A stretch of DNA of 64,000 nucleotides from Cyclaneusma minus. Its lineage: Eukaryota; Ascomycota; Leotiomycetes; Marthamycetales; Marthamycetaceae. The translations under genes and the position numbers were made by a program. Below are positions 46,959 through 57,375 of the stretch, piece by piece. The notes beneath the pieces were generated by a model. The model saw only the letters and a list, made by a program, of their open reading frames with translations, made no database searches and had not been told where the DNA came from. Position 1 is the first letter of the stretch; each line of letters starts with the position of its first letter. The DNA lies in the NCBI GenBank assembly GCA_037179335.1, contig JAKZHN010000007.1, positions 1 through 64,000 of the forward strand, read 5' to 3'.

Positions 46959-49900
46959 ATGTCGTACACTTCATCCGCTTCACGGGGCCATCGTCGAGCT
47001 CAGTCTACGCCGTCACAAGCACAACCCATCACTCCGCCCCAAAACACCGACTCTGCCGCCGCCGATACTGTAGATAGCTTCTCGAGTACTTCCTCGCCGC
47101 CGAAAACGTATGGCTCCTTCCGCGCCTCCGAGTCCCAGAGGATTCCCATAATACAATCTCCTACCATAAGCCAGAGAGAGCCGACCAGGTCTTTTGTCTA
47201 TAGCTCCTTCCGAGGCTCTCTAGGTACGGAAAGAACAAATTCCTGTGGAATGTATCACAATCACGTATCTAATGCCTGAATAGCACCATTCAACAGCGCC
47301 CAACATGCCCGAGACGTACGCGAGGACACCGCAGACCTAGCTTCTTACGCCTTGTCCGAGCAGACCTTCTCGCTACATAGCTCGTCACCCTCCCACTCCC
47401 AGTTCAGTTCACACCAGCATACCCGCTCCCGATCTGAATCAGATAGCTTCTTGGACCTGGACGAATCAGACCGAAGCACCTTGCGAAACATCGAGAGCCG
47501 TCCGGATATCATACACGAGGTCTCAGAGCCTGGGTCGCCGGACATTGGTCCCTCTGGCAACAGATCTCCCGGCACATCTGCTATTACTAGCATGCTACAA
47601 CAACAGTCTCCGTCGCACAATCAACAACTCCAAGTTCCGGACGATAACGACATCTCATCTCTCAGCGAATCTGAAGAGCTGAGTCCGCCCGAAACACAGT
47701 CCGCAAAGCAGTTGCAACCAGAAGAGATGGGTGCCGAGGCTAACGAGCAAACCCCCCTGCTTGGAAAAGATAGCTCAAAGCCCCAGCGCCCAGACTGGAT
47801 ACGCGGGGAGCCAGATATTGAGGCACAGGATCTGAAGCGCAGCCATTCGTGGCCAAGGATTCATAATGTTATTGCCAAGTCAAGGGACAAGGGGGCCAGG
47901 CTTGTTCGCAATGCGCTCAACCGAAAACACTGGAACCGAAAATCAATATGGGAAAATGGCATCAAGACGCCCGCAGGCTATCTTCCTGCTGTCTTGCTGG
48001 GCTGTCTGCTGAACATCTTGGATGCTCTTTCATATGGGATGATTCTGTTCCCCTTGGGACAGCCTATTTATGAGAAATTAGGCTCTGCGGGCATTTCGAT
48101 GTTCTACGTCAGCTGCATTATTTCTCAGTTGGTCTTTTCATGTGGTGGAAGCATCTTCAAAGGCGCCATAGGCTCGGAAATGATCGAGGTCGTGCCGTTC
48201 TTCCACAAAATGGCTTTTACCATCATGGCGACCGTTGGCGAAGACAAACCAGAAGCCGTCATTGCGACTACTATCACAGCCTATGCAATCAGTTCCGTTT
48301 TGACCGGTTTAGTGTTCTTCCTGATGGGCATGTTCAAATTCGGATATATTGTCGGCTTCATCCCACGGCATATCCTCATTGGCTGTATCGGAGGTGTAGG
48401 CTGGTTCTTGGTTGCTACAGGATTCGAGGTTACAGCTCGACTTGACGGAAACCTGAATTACGATTGGCCGACACTGCAGAAGATGATGCGGCTGGATACG
48501 TTCCCTTTGTGGCTTATCCCACTCGTCCTGGCCATCGTCCTCTATGTCTCGCAAAAGAAGATCCCGTCGAAGTACTATCTTCCTACTTACATCCTTGCGA
48601 TACCGGCCATCTTCTACTTCTTTGTCGCATCGCTCGATTCGTTGGAAATGAGCGATTTACGGAAGCAGGGCTGGATTTTTGATGGGCCGGACAGTGATGA
48701 GCCATGGTGGTACTTCTACACACTGTATAGTAAGATTTTGCTCCCCTCCCATTAATATCTAGACTCAAGAGCTAACCTGATTACAGAGTTCAAGCTTGTA
48801 CACTGGGGAGCCGTGGCAGAGACCATCCCTGCAATGTTCGCCCTGACTTTCTTCGGAGTGCTGCATGTACCCATCAACGTCCCAGCACTTGCCTTCAGTG
48901 TTGGCGAAGATCACATGAACATCGACCGCGAACTGATAGCTCATGGCATCTCCAATGCTCTCTCCGGATTTGCTGGTAGTATTCAAAACTACCTGGTTTA
49001 CACCAACAGCGTGCTTTTCATCAGGACTGGTGGCACTTCCCGTCTAGCTGGAATCATGGTGGCGATTGCAACCGTTGGGATTATGTTCATCGGCCCCAAG
49101 TTGATCGGATACATTCCAGTCATGATGGTGGGCGTATTGATCTTTGAACTGGGTTTTGAACTTTTCTTCGAAGCCGTGTGGGATCCACGGAAGAAGCTGG
49201 GCAGGCTGGAGTATTTGACGGTAAGCGGCTCTGATGCTGGCAACAAATTCCCCGACAAATTGCTAACTTGCGTGAAGGTCATTACAATCGTTCTTGTGAT
49301 GGGTATCTACGACTTTGTCGTTGGTATCTTCGTGGGTATTGGTCTTGCCTTTGTTAGTCTCGTAGTGCAAACTTCCAGGATCCCTGCAGTCAGAGCCTCC
49401 TATTCTGGCGAAATCGCAGGCTCAACAGTGCGACGTAATCCTGTTCAACACCGCTTTCTTCGTGATGTTGGCAAGCAAATTCACGTCACCAAGCTTGCCG
49501 GCTATTTGTTCTTCGGCACCATCGTCAGTGTGGAGACTCGGATTCGAGCCTTGGTCGCCGAGAAAGCCTTCGCCGAGCGACCCATCCGCTACCTCATCTT
49601 CGACCTATGGCACGTGACCGGAATCGACTATTCCGCTGCAGAAGCCTTCAACCGAATCAATCGCATCTTCAGCAAAAAGAGCGTAACCATAGTTTTTTGC
49701 GGTGTCAACGCCGACGGCCCGCTCGGCCTCTCCCTCCGCGCCGTTGGTCTCGGTACCGAATCCGAAGACGGCTCCTCCGTCAAGCTCTTCCCCGACCTGA
49801 ACTCCGCTCTCGAGAGCTGCGAGAACGAGCTCCTAAAAGCTTTCTACGCTTCCAAAGAAGGCCAGCACAACACCGGCCGCAATGCCGCCTCACCCCCCTT

Positions 49901-50498
49901 ATCCGTCCCCTCCGGCCATCGCCGCGGAAGCAATGCCTCCTACACTATTGACACACAGTTTAGTTCACCGCGCCGCAATCACCTGCACATGGCCGCTGCC
50001 ACAGCACTCAACGGCCCGGATGCCCAGCCGCAACCCAAATGGCACAATTTCAAGCAACCGCTTCCCCTGATCCTGCAGTCCTTTCAAGGCCTTACTTCCC
50101 GCAACGAAGACTTCTGGTTTCCCGCCTGCGCCTACTTCACACGGCAAGCCTACCCCGCGGGATCCATCTTGTTCCGCTCCGGCGAGCCGGCCAAGGGGTT
50201 TTACTTGCTCGAAGAAGGCATATTGCGCGCCGACTATGAACTGCCGCAGGGAAAATATTTTGAGAGTATTGTAGCTGGCACGACGTGTGGTGAATTGCCG
50301 TTCTTCAGCGAAACGGATAGGACGGCGACGGTAGTGGCGGAGCGCGATTGTGTGGTTTGGCTGCTGGATAGCAAGGGGTGGCGGAGGCTGCAGAGTGAAC
50401 GAACGGAGATTGCGCAGGAGTTGTTGCGCGTGGGGTTGAAGCTGACGAGTGAGAGGATGAGTGCTGTTACGAGCTATGTTTTGACGACTGCTGGGTAG
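46959..50498 (+). CDS. SulP-STAS transporter with cNMP-like domain (Vsb1-like)
   Basis: Four exons (46959-47223, 47284-48729, 48787-49220, 49278-50498) give 1121 residues. A long Ser-rich, disordered N-terminus (about 300 residues) precedes the SulP transporter core from TPAGYLPAVLLGCLLNILDA (near 320) to FVVGIFVGIGLAFVSLVVQ (near 740), with 10-14 spans. A STAS domain follows (RYLIFDLWHVTGIDYSAAEA, near 815). A cyclic-nucleotide-binding-like domain lies at about 990-1105 (YPAGSILFRSGEPAKGFYLL...CGELPFF). This three-part layout matches budding yeast Vsb1 (YGR125W), linked to vacuolar storage of basic amino acids, and its fission yeast relative. Sulfate transport is the alternative reading, but classic sulfate permeases lack the cNMP domain. 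The third intron is 57 nt and free of stops, so retention would add 19 residues. Confidence 0.9.
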
Positions 50499-51184
50499 GG
50501 ATGACTTTTTTTTTTCCAAATTTTCCAAAAAGAAAAGGGGGCTGGGATGGGATGGATGGATGAATAGTTGACTCGTTGTCGTTCAGGGGCAGCTATGGTC
50601 TGTTTTATTTGCTATGCATTTTCGCGCGCGCAGGATCACAAAATGGGAAAGGGGTGGTTCACGTCTGTTTTGAAAAAAGACTTGAATGCTATATTGGGGG
50701 TGCATCGCGGCATTGCATAGCGCTTTAGCGACTATGTATACGGTATTTTGTAAGTTTACATAAAGCCTGGGCGATCGATGAAACGTTCCCATCGTTTTGC
50801 ATTCTCGGCAACGTCTGGAGAAATCCTAGCAATGAATGAATGAGCTTGGTGAAAGCGAAGAAACCCCTTTTTGGTTGCTGATACTATCAAAGTGTTAGAG
50901 AGTTCAGAGTATAGTGACAATGCTACGGACTTGTGTGTCGTCGAGCTCCAAGTAATTCCTGACACACATTTGGGAACAGGCCGTAACTAAAAGAATTCCA
51001 TCAACACAGGAGAAATCCAAATGATCAAGGCAATCGAAGTCAATCTTGATGATTCAGATTGGAAGGAACCCAGAGGAGGAGACATGAAGTCAAAATCTAC
51101 CGCCGATAAGATAACGAGAAACCGAACTTCGGTGCGACGGTGACGGAGAAACATCGACATCTTCAAGTCCTCACCTCTTCTCCG
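50499..51184. other. Intergenic, no gene recognised
   Basis: About 690 bases between two genes on the same strand. A run of T follows closely after the transporter stop. The right part should hold the transglycosylase promoter. No other elements were seen. Confidence 0.5.
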
Positions 51185-52563
51185 ATGCACTCGGCATTGA
51201 CCTTCGAGCTGGTCGCTCGCTGCTCTGTACGACTCCTCAAAATACCAGTCCACTTGACTGATGGAAGCTGTTCCTCTCGCTGACACTCTGAATCTTCTCA
51301 CAGACAACCAAAGCCCGCGCCGCCACGCTCGTCCTTCCCCATGGCCCCGTCCAGCTCCCTCTGTTCATGCCGGTTGCGACTCAAGCTTCCCTGAAAGGCA
51401 TCACCCCCCAACAGCTCGAGGAAACTGGCTGTCGACTCTGCCTCAACAACACCTACCATCTCGGCCTCAAGCCTGGTCAGGATGTGCTGGATGCTATCGG
51501 TGGAGCTCATAAGCTTCAGGGCTGGGAGCACAACATCCTGACCGACAGTGGAGGGTGAGATACTTCATGTTCTTATATGTCCTGCTTCATTCTTATTACT
51601 ATAAGAAAGTCCATAATACCAGTATACTGATCAATCGCTCATCACAGCTTCCAAATGGTCAGCCTATTAGAACTAGCGACTATTACTGAAGAAGGCGTCC
51701 GGTTCCTCTCCCCCCACGACGGAACCCCCATGCTCCTCACTCCCGAACACTCCATCGCCCTGCAGAACAGCATCGGCAGCGACATCATCATGCAACTCGA
51801 CGACGTCCTCATCACCACCTCCCCCGACACCGCACGCATGCGCACTGCCATGGAGCGCAGCATCCGCTGGCTAGACCGCTGCATCGCCGCCCACGCAAAG
51901 CCTACCACGCAAAACCTCTTCTGCATCATCCAGGGCGGTCTGGATCTGGATATGCGCCGACAGTGCTGTAAGGAAATGGTAGCGCGCGACACTCCTGGGA
52001 TTGCCATCGGCGGCCTGAGCGGCGGAGAGGCCAAGGAGGATTTTTGTAAGGTTGTGGATGCGTGTACGGACTTGCTGCCGGAGAAGAAACCACGGTATGT
52101 GATGGGTATTGGCTATCCTGAGGACTTGGTGGTCAGTGTGGCACTAGGCGCAGATATGTTTGATTGCGTGTGGCCGACAAGGACGGCAAGGTTTGGCAAT
52201 GCGATTACGGGGAAGGGGGTGTTGAATATGAGGCATGCGAAGTATGCGAATGACTTTGGACCCTTGGAAGAGGGATGTGGGTGCGTGTGTTGTAGAAAGG
52301 GGAAAGGGGGCTTGGGAGTCACGAGGGCTTTTGCACATCATGTTGCTGCGAAGGAGACGGCGGGGGCGCATCTGTTGACGATGCACAATGTGTGGTATCA
52401 GCTGAACCTGATGAGGAGTGTGCGAGAGGCCATTGTGGAAGACAGGTACCCGGCGTTTCTGAAGAAGTTCTTTAGCGATTTGTATGCGGCAGACAAGAGC
52501 AAATACCCGGAATGGGCAGTAGGGGCGCTGAGAAAGGTGGGTGTTGATTTGCTAGAGGACTAG
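51185..52563 (+). CDS. tRNA-guanine transglycosylase, catalytic subunit
   Basis: Three exons (51185-51226, 51304-51554, 51648-52563) give 402 residues, the family's usual size. The small first exon encodes MHSALTFELVARCS and is needed for the family's N-terminus; the second continues TTKARAATLVLPHGPVQLP. The enzyme swaps guanine at position 34 of tRNAs with GUN anticodons for queuine. Asp95 in DSGGFQ and Asp270 in FDCVWPTRTARFG are the expected active-site aspartates. The zinc site is Cys308, Cys310, Cys313 (CGCVCC) with His344 in TMHN. About five extra residues lie between the last Cys and this His compared with bacterial TGT as I remember it. Eukaryotic enzymes need a second subunit (QTRT2), not present here. 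Fungi salvage queuine from food or bacteria. Confidence 0.95.
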
Positions 52564-53248
52564 CTTGATATAGGAGTCAAGTCGGCTAGTATCCAATATG
52601 ATACCCCAGGCGCTGTTCTGTAATATTTTAAAAGAAACCATGCGCTATAGTGATGATCTACAGTCGTCGACCACCCAACTTCTCGGCTCCCCCTACTATG
52701 CCTCAGTGAAGACCACATTACGCTTTAAGTGGATTCGGGCTCCGCCCCCCTTTGAGGGTTCTGCTAAATGCCCTGCAATTTCACACTTTGAACGGCAGCA
52801 CACATGTACGATTATGGTGCTTATGCCATGCTGGTCGATTTGCGAAATGGCGGTTCCTCACATGCTAGTTGTGATATTATTGCTTCTCAACCAGTGGACG
52901 ACTGATGTCAGTACCATCTGACACTAAGCAAATGCTGTACCCGATGTTTTAAAGAACATAGGGATTCATCAAGGATGATGGGCAGCGTACTGGAAGGCTT
53001 CGTCGAGATCGTTCTGAGCTTCTCGCCGTCAGGAGCTTCTCGTCTTCAGCAGCCTCTCCTTTCCAGAACCCTCTCGCCGTCGCCCTCCCCTCGAATGCTG
53101 TCATCCTCAACGCCTGGGTATTGAGGATCAGACAACCAGCAATCTGTAAGTTGTTTGAGACTTTGCACTCGCTCGCAAGATATCTTCGAGAGATCTTGCA
53201 CTAGTATCCTCGGTGGCTATTCTCCGCGATCAGTACACAGTCTCATAA
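52564..53248. other. Convergent 3' intergenic region
   Basis: About 685 bases between two stop codons facing each other (transglycosylase and CENP-L). It should contain both 3' ends. Imperfect CTTCTCGCCGTC-type words recur near 53020-53080. Otherwise nothing is recognised. Confidence 0.5.
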
Positions 53249-54262
53249 TCATCCCGTGTCTCTCCCATTTGCGAGACTCATCATGCGAGAAACGAGTATC
53301 GTTGTAGCCATTGCATGCACATCGTCTCCCTCGCCCGGAGCGAACAGTTTGATTCTGCCCTCGGCCCCTATAACAAATGCGCCGCAAGCGATTTTCGTGA
53401 TCGCAATTTCAGTGTGACTGAGATCCAGTGCCAAATGACCCTTGATATAGTGTTGCAAGGATGTCATGAACGGCTGGCTTGAGCCGTCCGGGCGAGGCTT
53501 GATTTCTTCCAGCTTCTGCCCTCTTCTCAACATGCTCCAAGTATCCTCTTTGCTGATGGAAATATCGATGCTCTTGAGAGCGGCTTTTGAGTCCGGTTCC
53601 ATGATGCTTGCTGTGATTAGGAGATCGCGAAGCACTCTTTGTAACGAGTTACTGGCTTCTGCACTGATGGCTCCGTCTTCGCCGGTGGTGAGGTCCGAGA
53701 TGTATTGCTCCAATGCGCCAATCACGAAGGAGGAAGGAAACCTCATGAGCGAGGGTCTGGTATCGAAGGTTGTGGAAAGAAAGTCCATGAGAGTATTTCT
53801 CAATGGTCCGGGCATGCGAGTAAGCAGCAAAGGGAATCTCGAGAAACCATTCGGTTCTTGCTCTCCAGTTTCCTCATCGTCGCGCATCAAAATGGCCAAA
53901 TAGGTGGCCTTCTCATAGGTGATGTCGACTTTGATTCCTCTTGCCGTGTCGACAGTCAGATCTTCAGAAACAGGCGTCTCATCTTGCTCGGCCAGCCAGT
54001 CCTCCTCGGTCTTCAGAATGCTCCATTGAACAGTACGCAATGCGCCGACTTTCGCGAGGCCGTCATCGTCGGTGGCCAGGCCCACACGGACTCCTCGGAG
54101 AACTTCTCCGCTCAGTAAGTCGCGAAATTGAGACGAGTAGTAGTTCAGGGTTGGCTCATCGAAAGTGGCATCGCCGTGATACAGAGGTGAAAGACGATGA
54201 ACGGTGTATGAGGTCGAGTAGAGCGGGTATCGCGCCAAGGTCGCCGTTTCGCCGGCCTCCAT
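53249..54262 (-). CDS. Kinetochore protein Fta1/CENP-L-like
   Basis: A single exon from the ATG at 54262 gives 337 residues. The N-terminal block ARYPLYSTSYTVHRLSPLYH is the signature opening of the Fta1/CENP-L family (Sim4/COMA inner kinetochore, partner of CENP-N/Mis15). The family's long mixed alpha/beta chain follows, and a C-terminal half containing LSHTEIAITKIACGAFVIGA. The size matches fungal relatives (300-400). It should act at centromeric chromatin in the constitutive kinetochore complex. I rank it as a confident family assignment by motif, with orthology unconfirmed because these proteins diverge quickly. Confidence 0.82.
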   Translation of the reverse strand: MEAGETATLARYPLYSTSYTVHRLSPLYHGDATFDEPTLNYYSSQFRDLLSGEVLRGVRVGLATDDDGLAKVGALRTVQWSILKTEEDWLAEQDETPVSEDLTVDTARGIKVDITYEKATYLAILMRDDEETGEQEPNGFSRFPLLLTRMPGPLRNTLMDFLSTTFDTRPSLMRFPSSFVIGALEQYISDLTTGEDGAISAEASNSLQRVLRDLLITASIMEPDSKAALKSIDISISKEDTWSMLRRGQKLEEIKPRPDGSSQPFMTSLQHYIKGHLALDLSHTEIAITKIACGAFVIGAEGRIKLFAPGEGDDVHAMATTILVSRMMSLANGRDTG

Positions 54263-54585
54263 GATTGTGTCTTGCCAGTCTCAACGACTGGTGGTGCTTT
54301 GTAGAAACATGTGTTGTCGGTTCAAGCTGTTTAAGTCGCGCTGGAGGTTGACGCGACGTGGGGGTACAAGGCTGGGCAAGGCTGAACTCGATTTCAAGCG
54401 CATACTCGCGCTTTTTCACATTCACAAACAAGATGTTAACCTGCAAGTCAAATGACAGTTATGTAGCTGAGGTGCCTATCTTCTCTGAAATACCATGGGA
54501 TGACTGACTACTTAAGATCCCAGAAAGACTAATGACCGTTGAAATGCGACAGACACCCCCAAACATCTGTCACAACCACTACCCC
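54263..54585. other. Short intergenic spacer
   Basis: About 320 bases between the CENP-L start and the stop of the next gene on the same strand. Promoter of the CENP-L gene; no distinct element is seen. Confidence 0.5.
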
Positions 54586-56350
54586 CTAAACCCCAAGAAC
54601 CTCCCCATCCTCCCCCCTCGACACCATCCTCACCCTCCTCTCACCCCCTTTGACATCCCTATGTTCACTCAACACACCATTCATCCCCTCCCTCCTCCTA
54701 CAATTCTCCAATTTAAAACTCGCCACACACTCCTCCAACTCCTCTTTCTCCATCCCCTCAAACAACCTCGCAAACTCCATACTAAAACTCTGACTCACAA
54801 ACGTCTGCAACGTCGCCCTAATAACCTGCCTCTCCACCCCCCACGGCGTCGGATACGTATTCTTCGCCTCCGGCGCAACCTCTTCAATCCATTTGACCAG
54901 CGGCCCAATCACCTCCGCCACTTCCTTCGACGGACGCCTTCCCCACGCATCAAGCTGGTATTTCCGCTTCTTTTCAAGAAAAGGCGCGATTGTGCGATTC
55001 CACTTGCTGTCTGGGTCTGTATATGCCATACCTTGCAACCCAATATCCTTATACAACCAAATCGTCCACGGAATCGCGTATTTGTCGTAGACTTTCAGCT
55101 GCTCGCCGAGCAAAGCATAGCGCTCTTCGTTGATTTCATCGGCGTGTTCATCAATCGCCGGATCAGCATACACAGGTCCAAACTCACCATTCCATGCCGG
55201 GCAAGCGTGTTTATGCTGAAACTCGCATTTCCTTACAAACTGTCTCTCCAACTTCACCTTCTGCTCATCCGTCCCCTTATACCTCTCACCACTCGGAAAG
55301 CCCATCGTCGTATAATCATGCAACGCATAAACACAGTTGGGAAGCACGGTGTCGAAATACTTCCACTCCATGGCAAACGTGTTGCCATCGAGCCACAAAA
55401 TGTGGTCCGGATCGACTTCGCGAATTGCGGCTTCGAGTTTGGTGTAGAAGGCAGGGAGGCGGTAGTGTAAAGGGTCGCAGGGCTCGTTGATGGGGTTGTA
55501 GCCGGCGATCCAGGGGTTGGTGCGGTAGCGGGTGGCGATAGTGCGCCACAGCCAGATGGTGCGGGATTGGTGGTCGAGGTGATCCCAGAAGGAGGCGTGG
55601 TTGGAGGGGTTGTCGCTATGCCAGTCGGGGTTTTGACCGCCGGGGGCGGTGTGCATGTCGAGGATGGTGTAGATGCCGTGTTTGGCACACTGTTAGTCAC
55701 CATCAGTTCAAGTGCTCGAGAATTTGCTTTTTTGGAAAGTTCTTTTCTGATGAACCTAAGGGAGGGGGTGGGGATTTTTGAAAGAAGATGAAAGGGAGAC
55801 TTACAAGCTCGATAACACGATCAAGATATTTGAACGCTTTGCCATCATCTTTCAAGACTCGTGGGTTCATATCATCTTCGAAATGCTTGTAGTTGAAAGG
55901 AACCCGGAGACAGTTCAGACCAAGCGAGGCAAAGAACTTGGCATCCTCTTCGGTGAAGAAATACTCTAGGAACTTGTCGAAGAAGAATTCGTATTTCTCT
56001 TTGCCCAAGACCGCCAGCATTGCAGCACGGTGCTGGTGCTCGTGGCCTGGGTAGCCGGTTATGAAATTCTGTGGAAAGAATGTCAGTTGGTGATATCGAG
56101 CTTGGAAATCTAATGGAGTTTGGTGAGAGATGGAGGGAAGAAAACAGGAGGAAAAGGAAAAGTCTCTAGAAAGGGTACATCCAGGTGAGAAGTTTTGATG
56201 GTTTGAAGGAAGGAGAATTGAAGTTCTGGGAGATCAGAGTCAAGATACCTCCATGTTCATCCATCCACCCAGACATGATCCCCGTAGAATGACTGGGTTT
56301 CCCTTCCCATCTACCACCTGCCCACCCTTGGTCTTGAGAATTCCGTTCAT
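54586..56350 (-). CDS. Glycoside hydrolase family 5 protein
   Basis: Three exons (56249-56350, 55805-56068, 54586-55689) give 489 residues. Exon 1 encodes MNGILKTKGGQVVDGKGNPV and then ILRGSCLGGWMNME, the typical GH5 strand-1 opening; exon 2 resumes with NFITGYPGHEHQHR. GLNCLRVPFNYKHFE and LDMHTAPGGQN mark further barrel strands. The two catalytic glutamates are visible: acid/base Glu191 in YNPINEP and nucleophile Glu291 in WNGEFGP. There is no signal peptide, so it is probably cytosolic and may act on a glycolipid or intracellular glucoside, as some GH5_12 fungal enzymes do. The subfamily cannot be fixed by eye. The first intron is long (180 nt), the second 115 nt. Confidence 0.88.
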
Positions 56351-57375
56351 CCCGTCCCTAGACTGATTCGTTCCAAGATCTCCTCTTTCTAATTCTTATC
56401 TCGGGTCATGTGGAAGCTCTTTTGAATCACCTCCTTTGTAGTCGAGAATCACAGTCTGTTCCCAAATCCTCTCTCGGGTCTGGAAATGATAAAGTGTGAA
56501 CAACTTGACAAACAAAATCACACGCAGAAATGGGTAGCAGACAGAGAAAATCTTTCGGGGCAATCGTAGACAGATGTTCGAAATTTGAGAAAGAAATCAA
56601 GAACAGCACGGAGGGGTCGAACAGATGTGGATCCTTCGAGGAGCATAACTCAGCCTTGCAGGAGAATGTAACACCCCGCGTAAGGCTGTGTGAATGGATT
56701 GATGAGAGATCCAATTCTTTTCAAGTTTTCGGGTGCGTTTTACCCGGCCATTCATCCCATTGGGCCTCAGAGCATGAGAATGGGGGTTGGTGTCGATTGG
56801 TGGAATATTCGCAGACTTGGCTCCGATCTCCGGCCAGCCTGCAGATTTTGACCTACATGTACCAGGTCTGAGATAAGGTACATCAAATGAACATGGCTGA
56901 GAGCCTGAGACCAAGAACTCCATCTTCTGGGTCTTCGTAGTTCATCATGTCACAGCTACTCACTGTTGAAGCTGAACTTGTACGATGATGGTGGCCGACG
57001 TTGATTGTGTTGAGGTTGTGAAGTGGTGAAGTCGTTCTCCTATGTCGCTTGACTAAAGTAGCGCTAATGCCTGACTGCCTCAGGATACACACTCACAAAC
57101 CATCGTGCAGTTGAATCGGTCAAATTTTGCTTGTCAATAACAACATAGTTCAGTAACATTGCTTGCTAAAGACTCCAACTACCCGTATCTTGCCAGTTTC
57201 TCTGGGAGAAACTCGCGCATTATGATACAAAACAGCAACAATACTGCAGAAAGTCGAATGCAAATGCTAATGACAGGCTTGCGCCCGTCTCCTTCCTTTC
57301 CTCCATATTCTCCGCCATGACAAAAGAAAGCGAGTGTATACGACAAACAATACCAATCAAATGCTTCAACTTCTA
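56351..57375. other. Intergenic, no gene recognised
   Basis: About 1 kb between the GH5 start and the stop of the giant repeat-rich gene. The short frames on both strands carry no motifs. It should include the GH5 promoter and the 3' region of the large gene. Confidence 0.5.

Noticed and set aside
46959..50498. Classic sulfate permease
   Set aside because: The long N-terminus and C-terminal cyclic-nucleotide-like domain match the Vsb1-type branch better than plasma-membrane sulfate permeases.
54532..55470. Long plus-strand open frame (312 codons), Pro/His/Leu-rich
   Set aside because: It lies antisense to the GH5 gene, which has clear catalytic motifs; the frame is a composition shadow.
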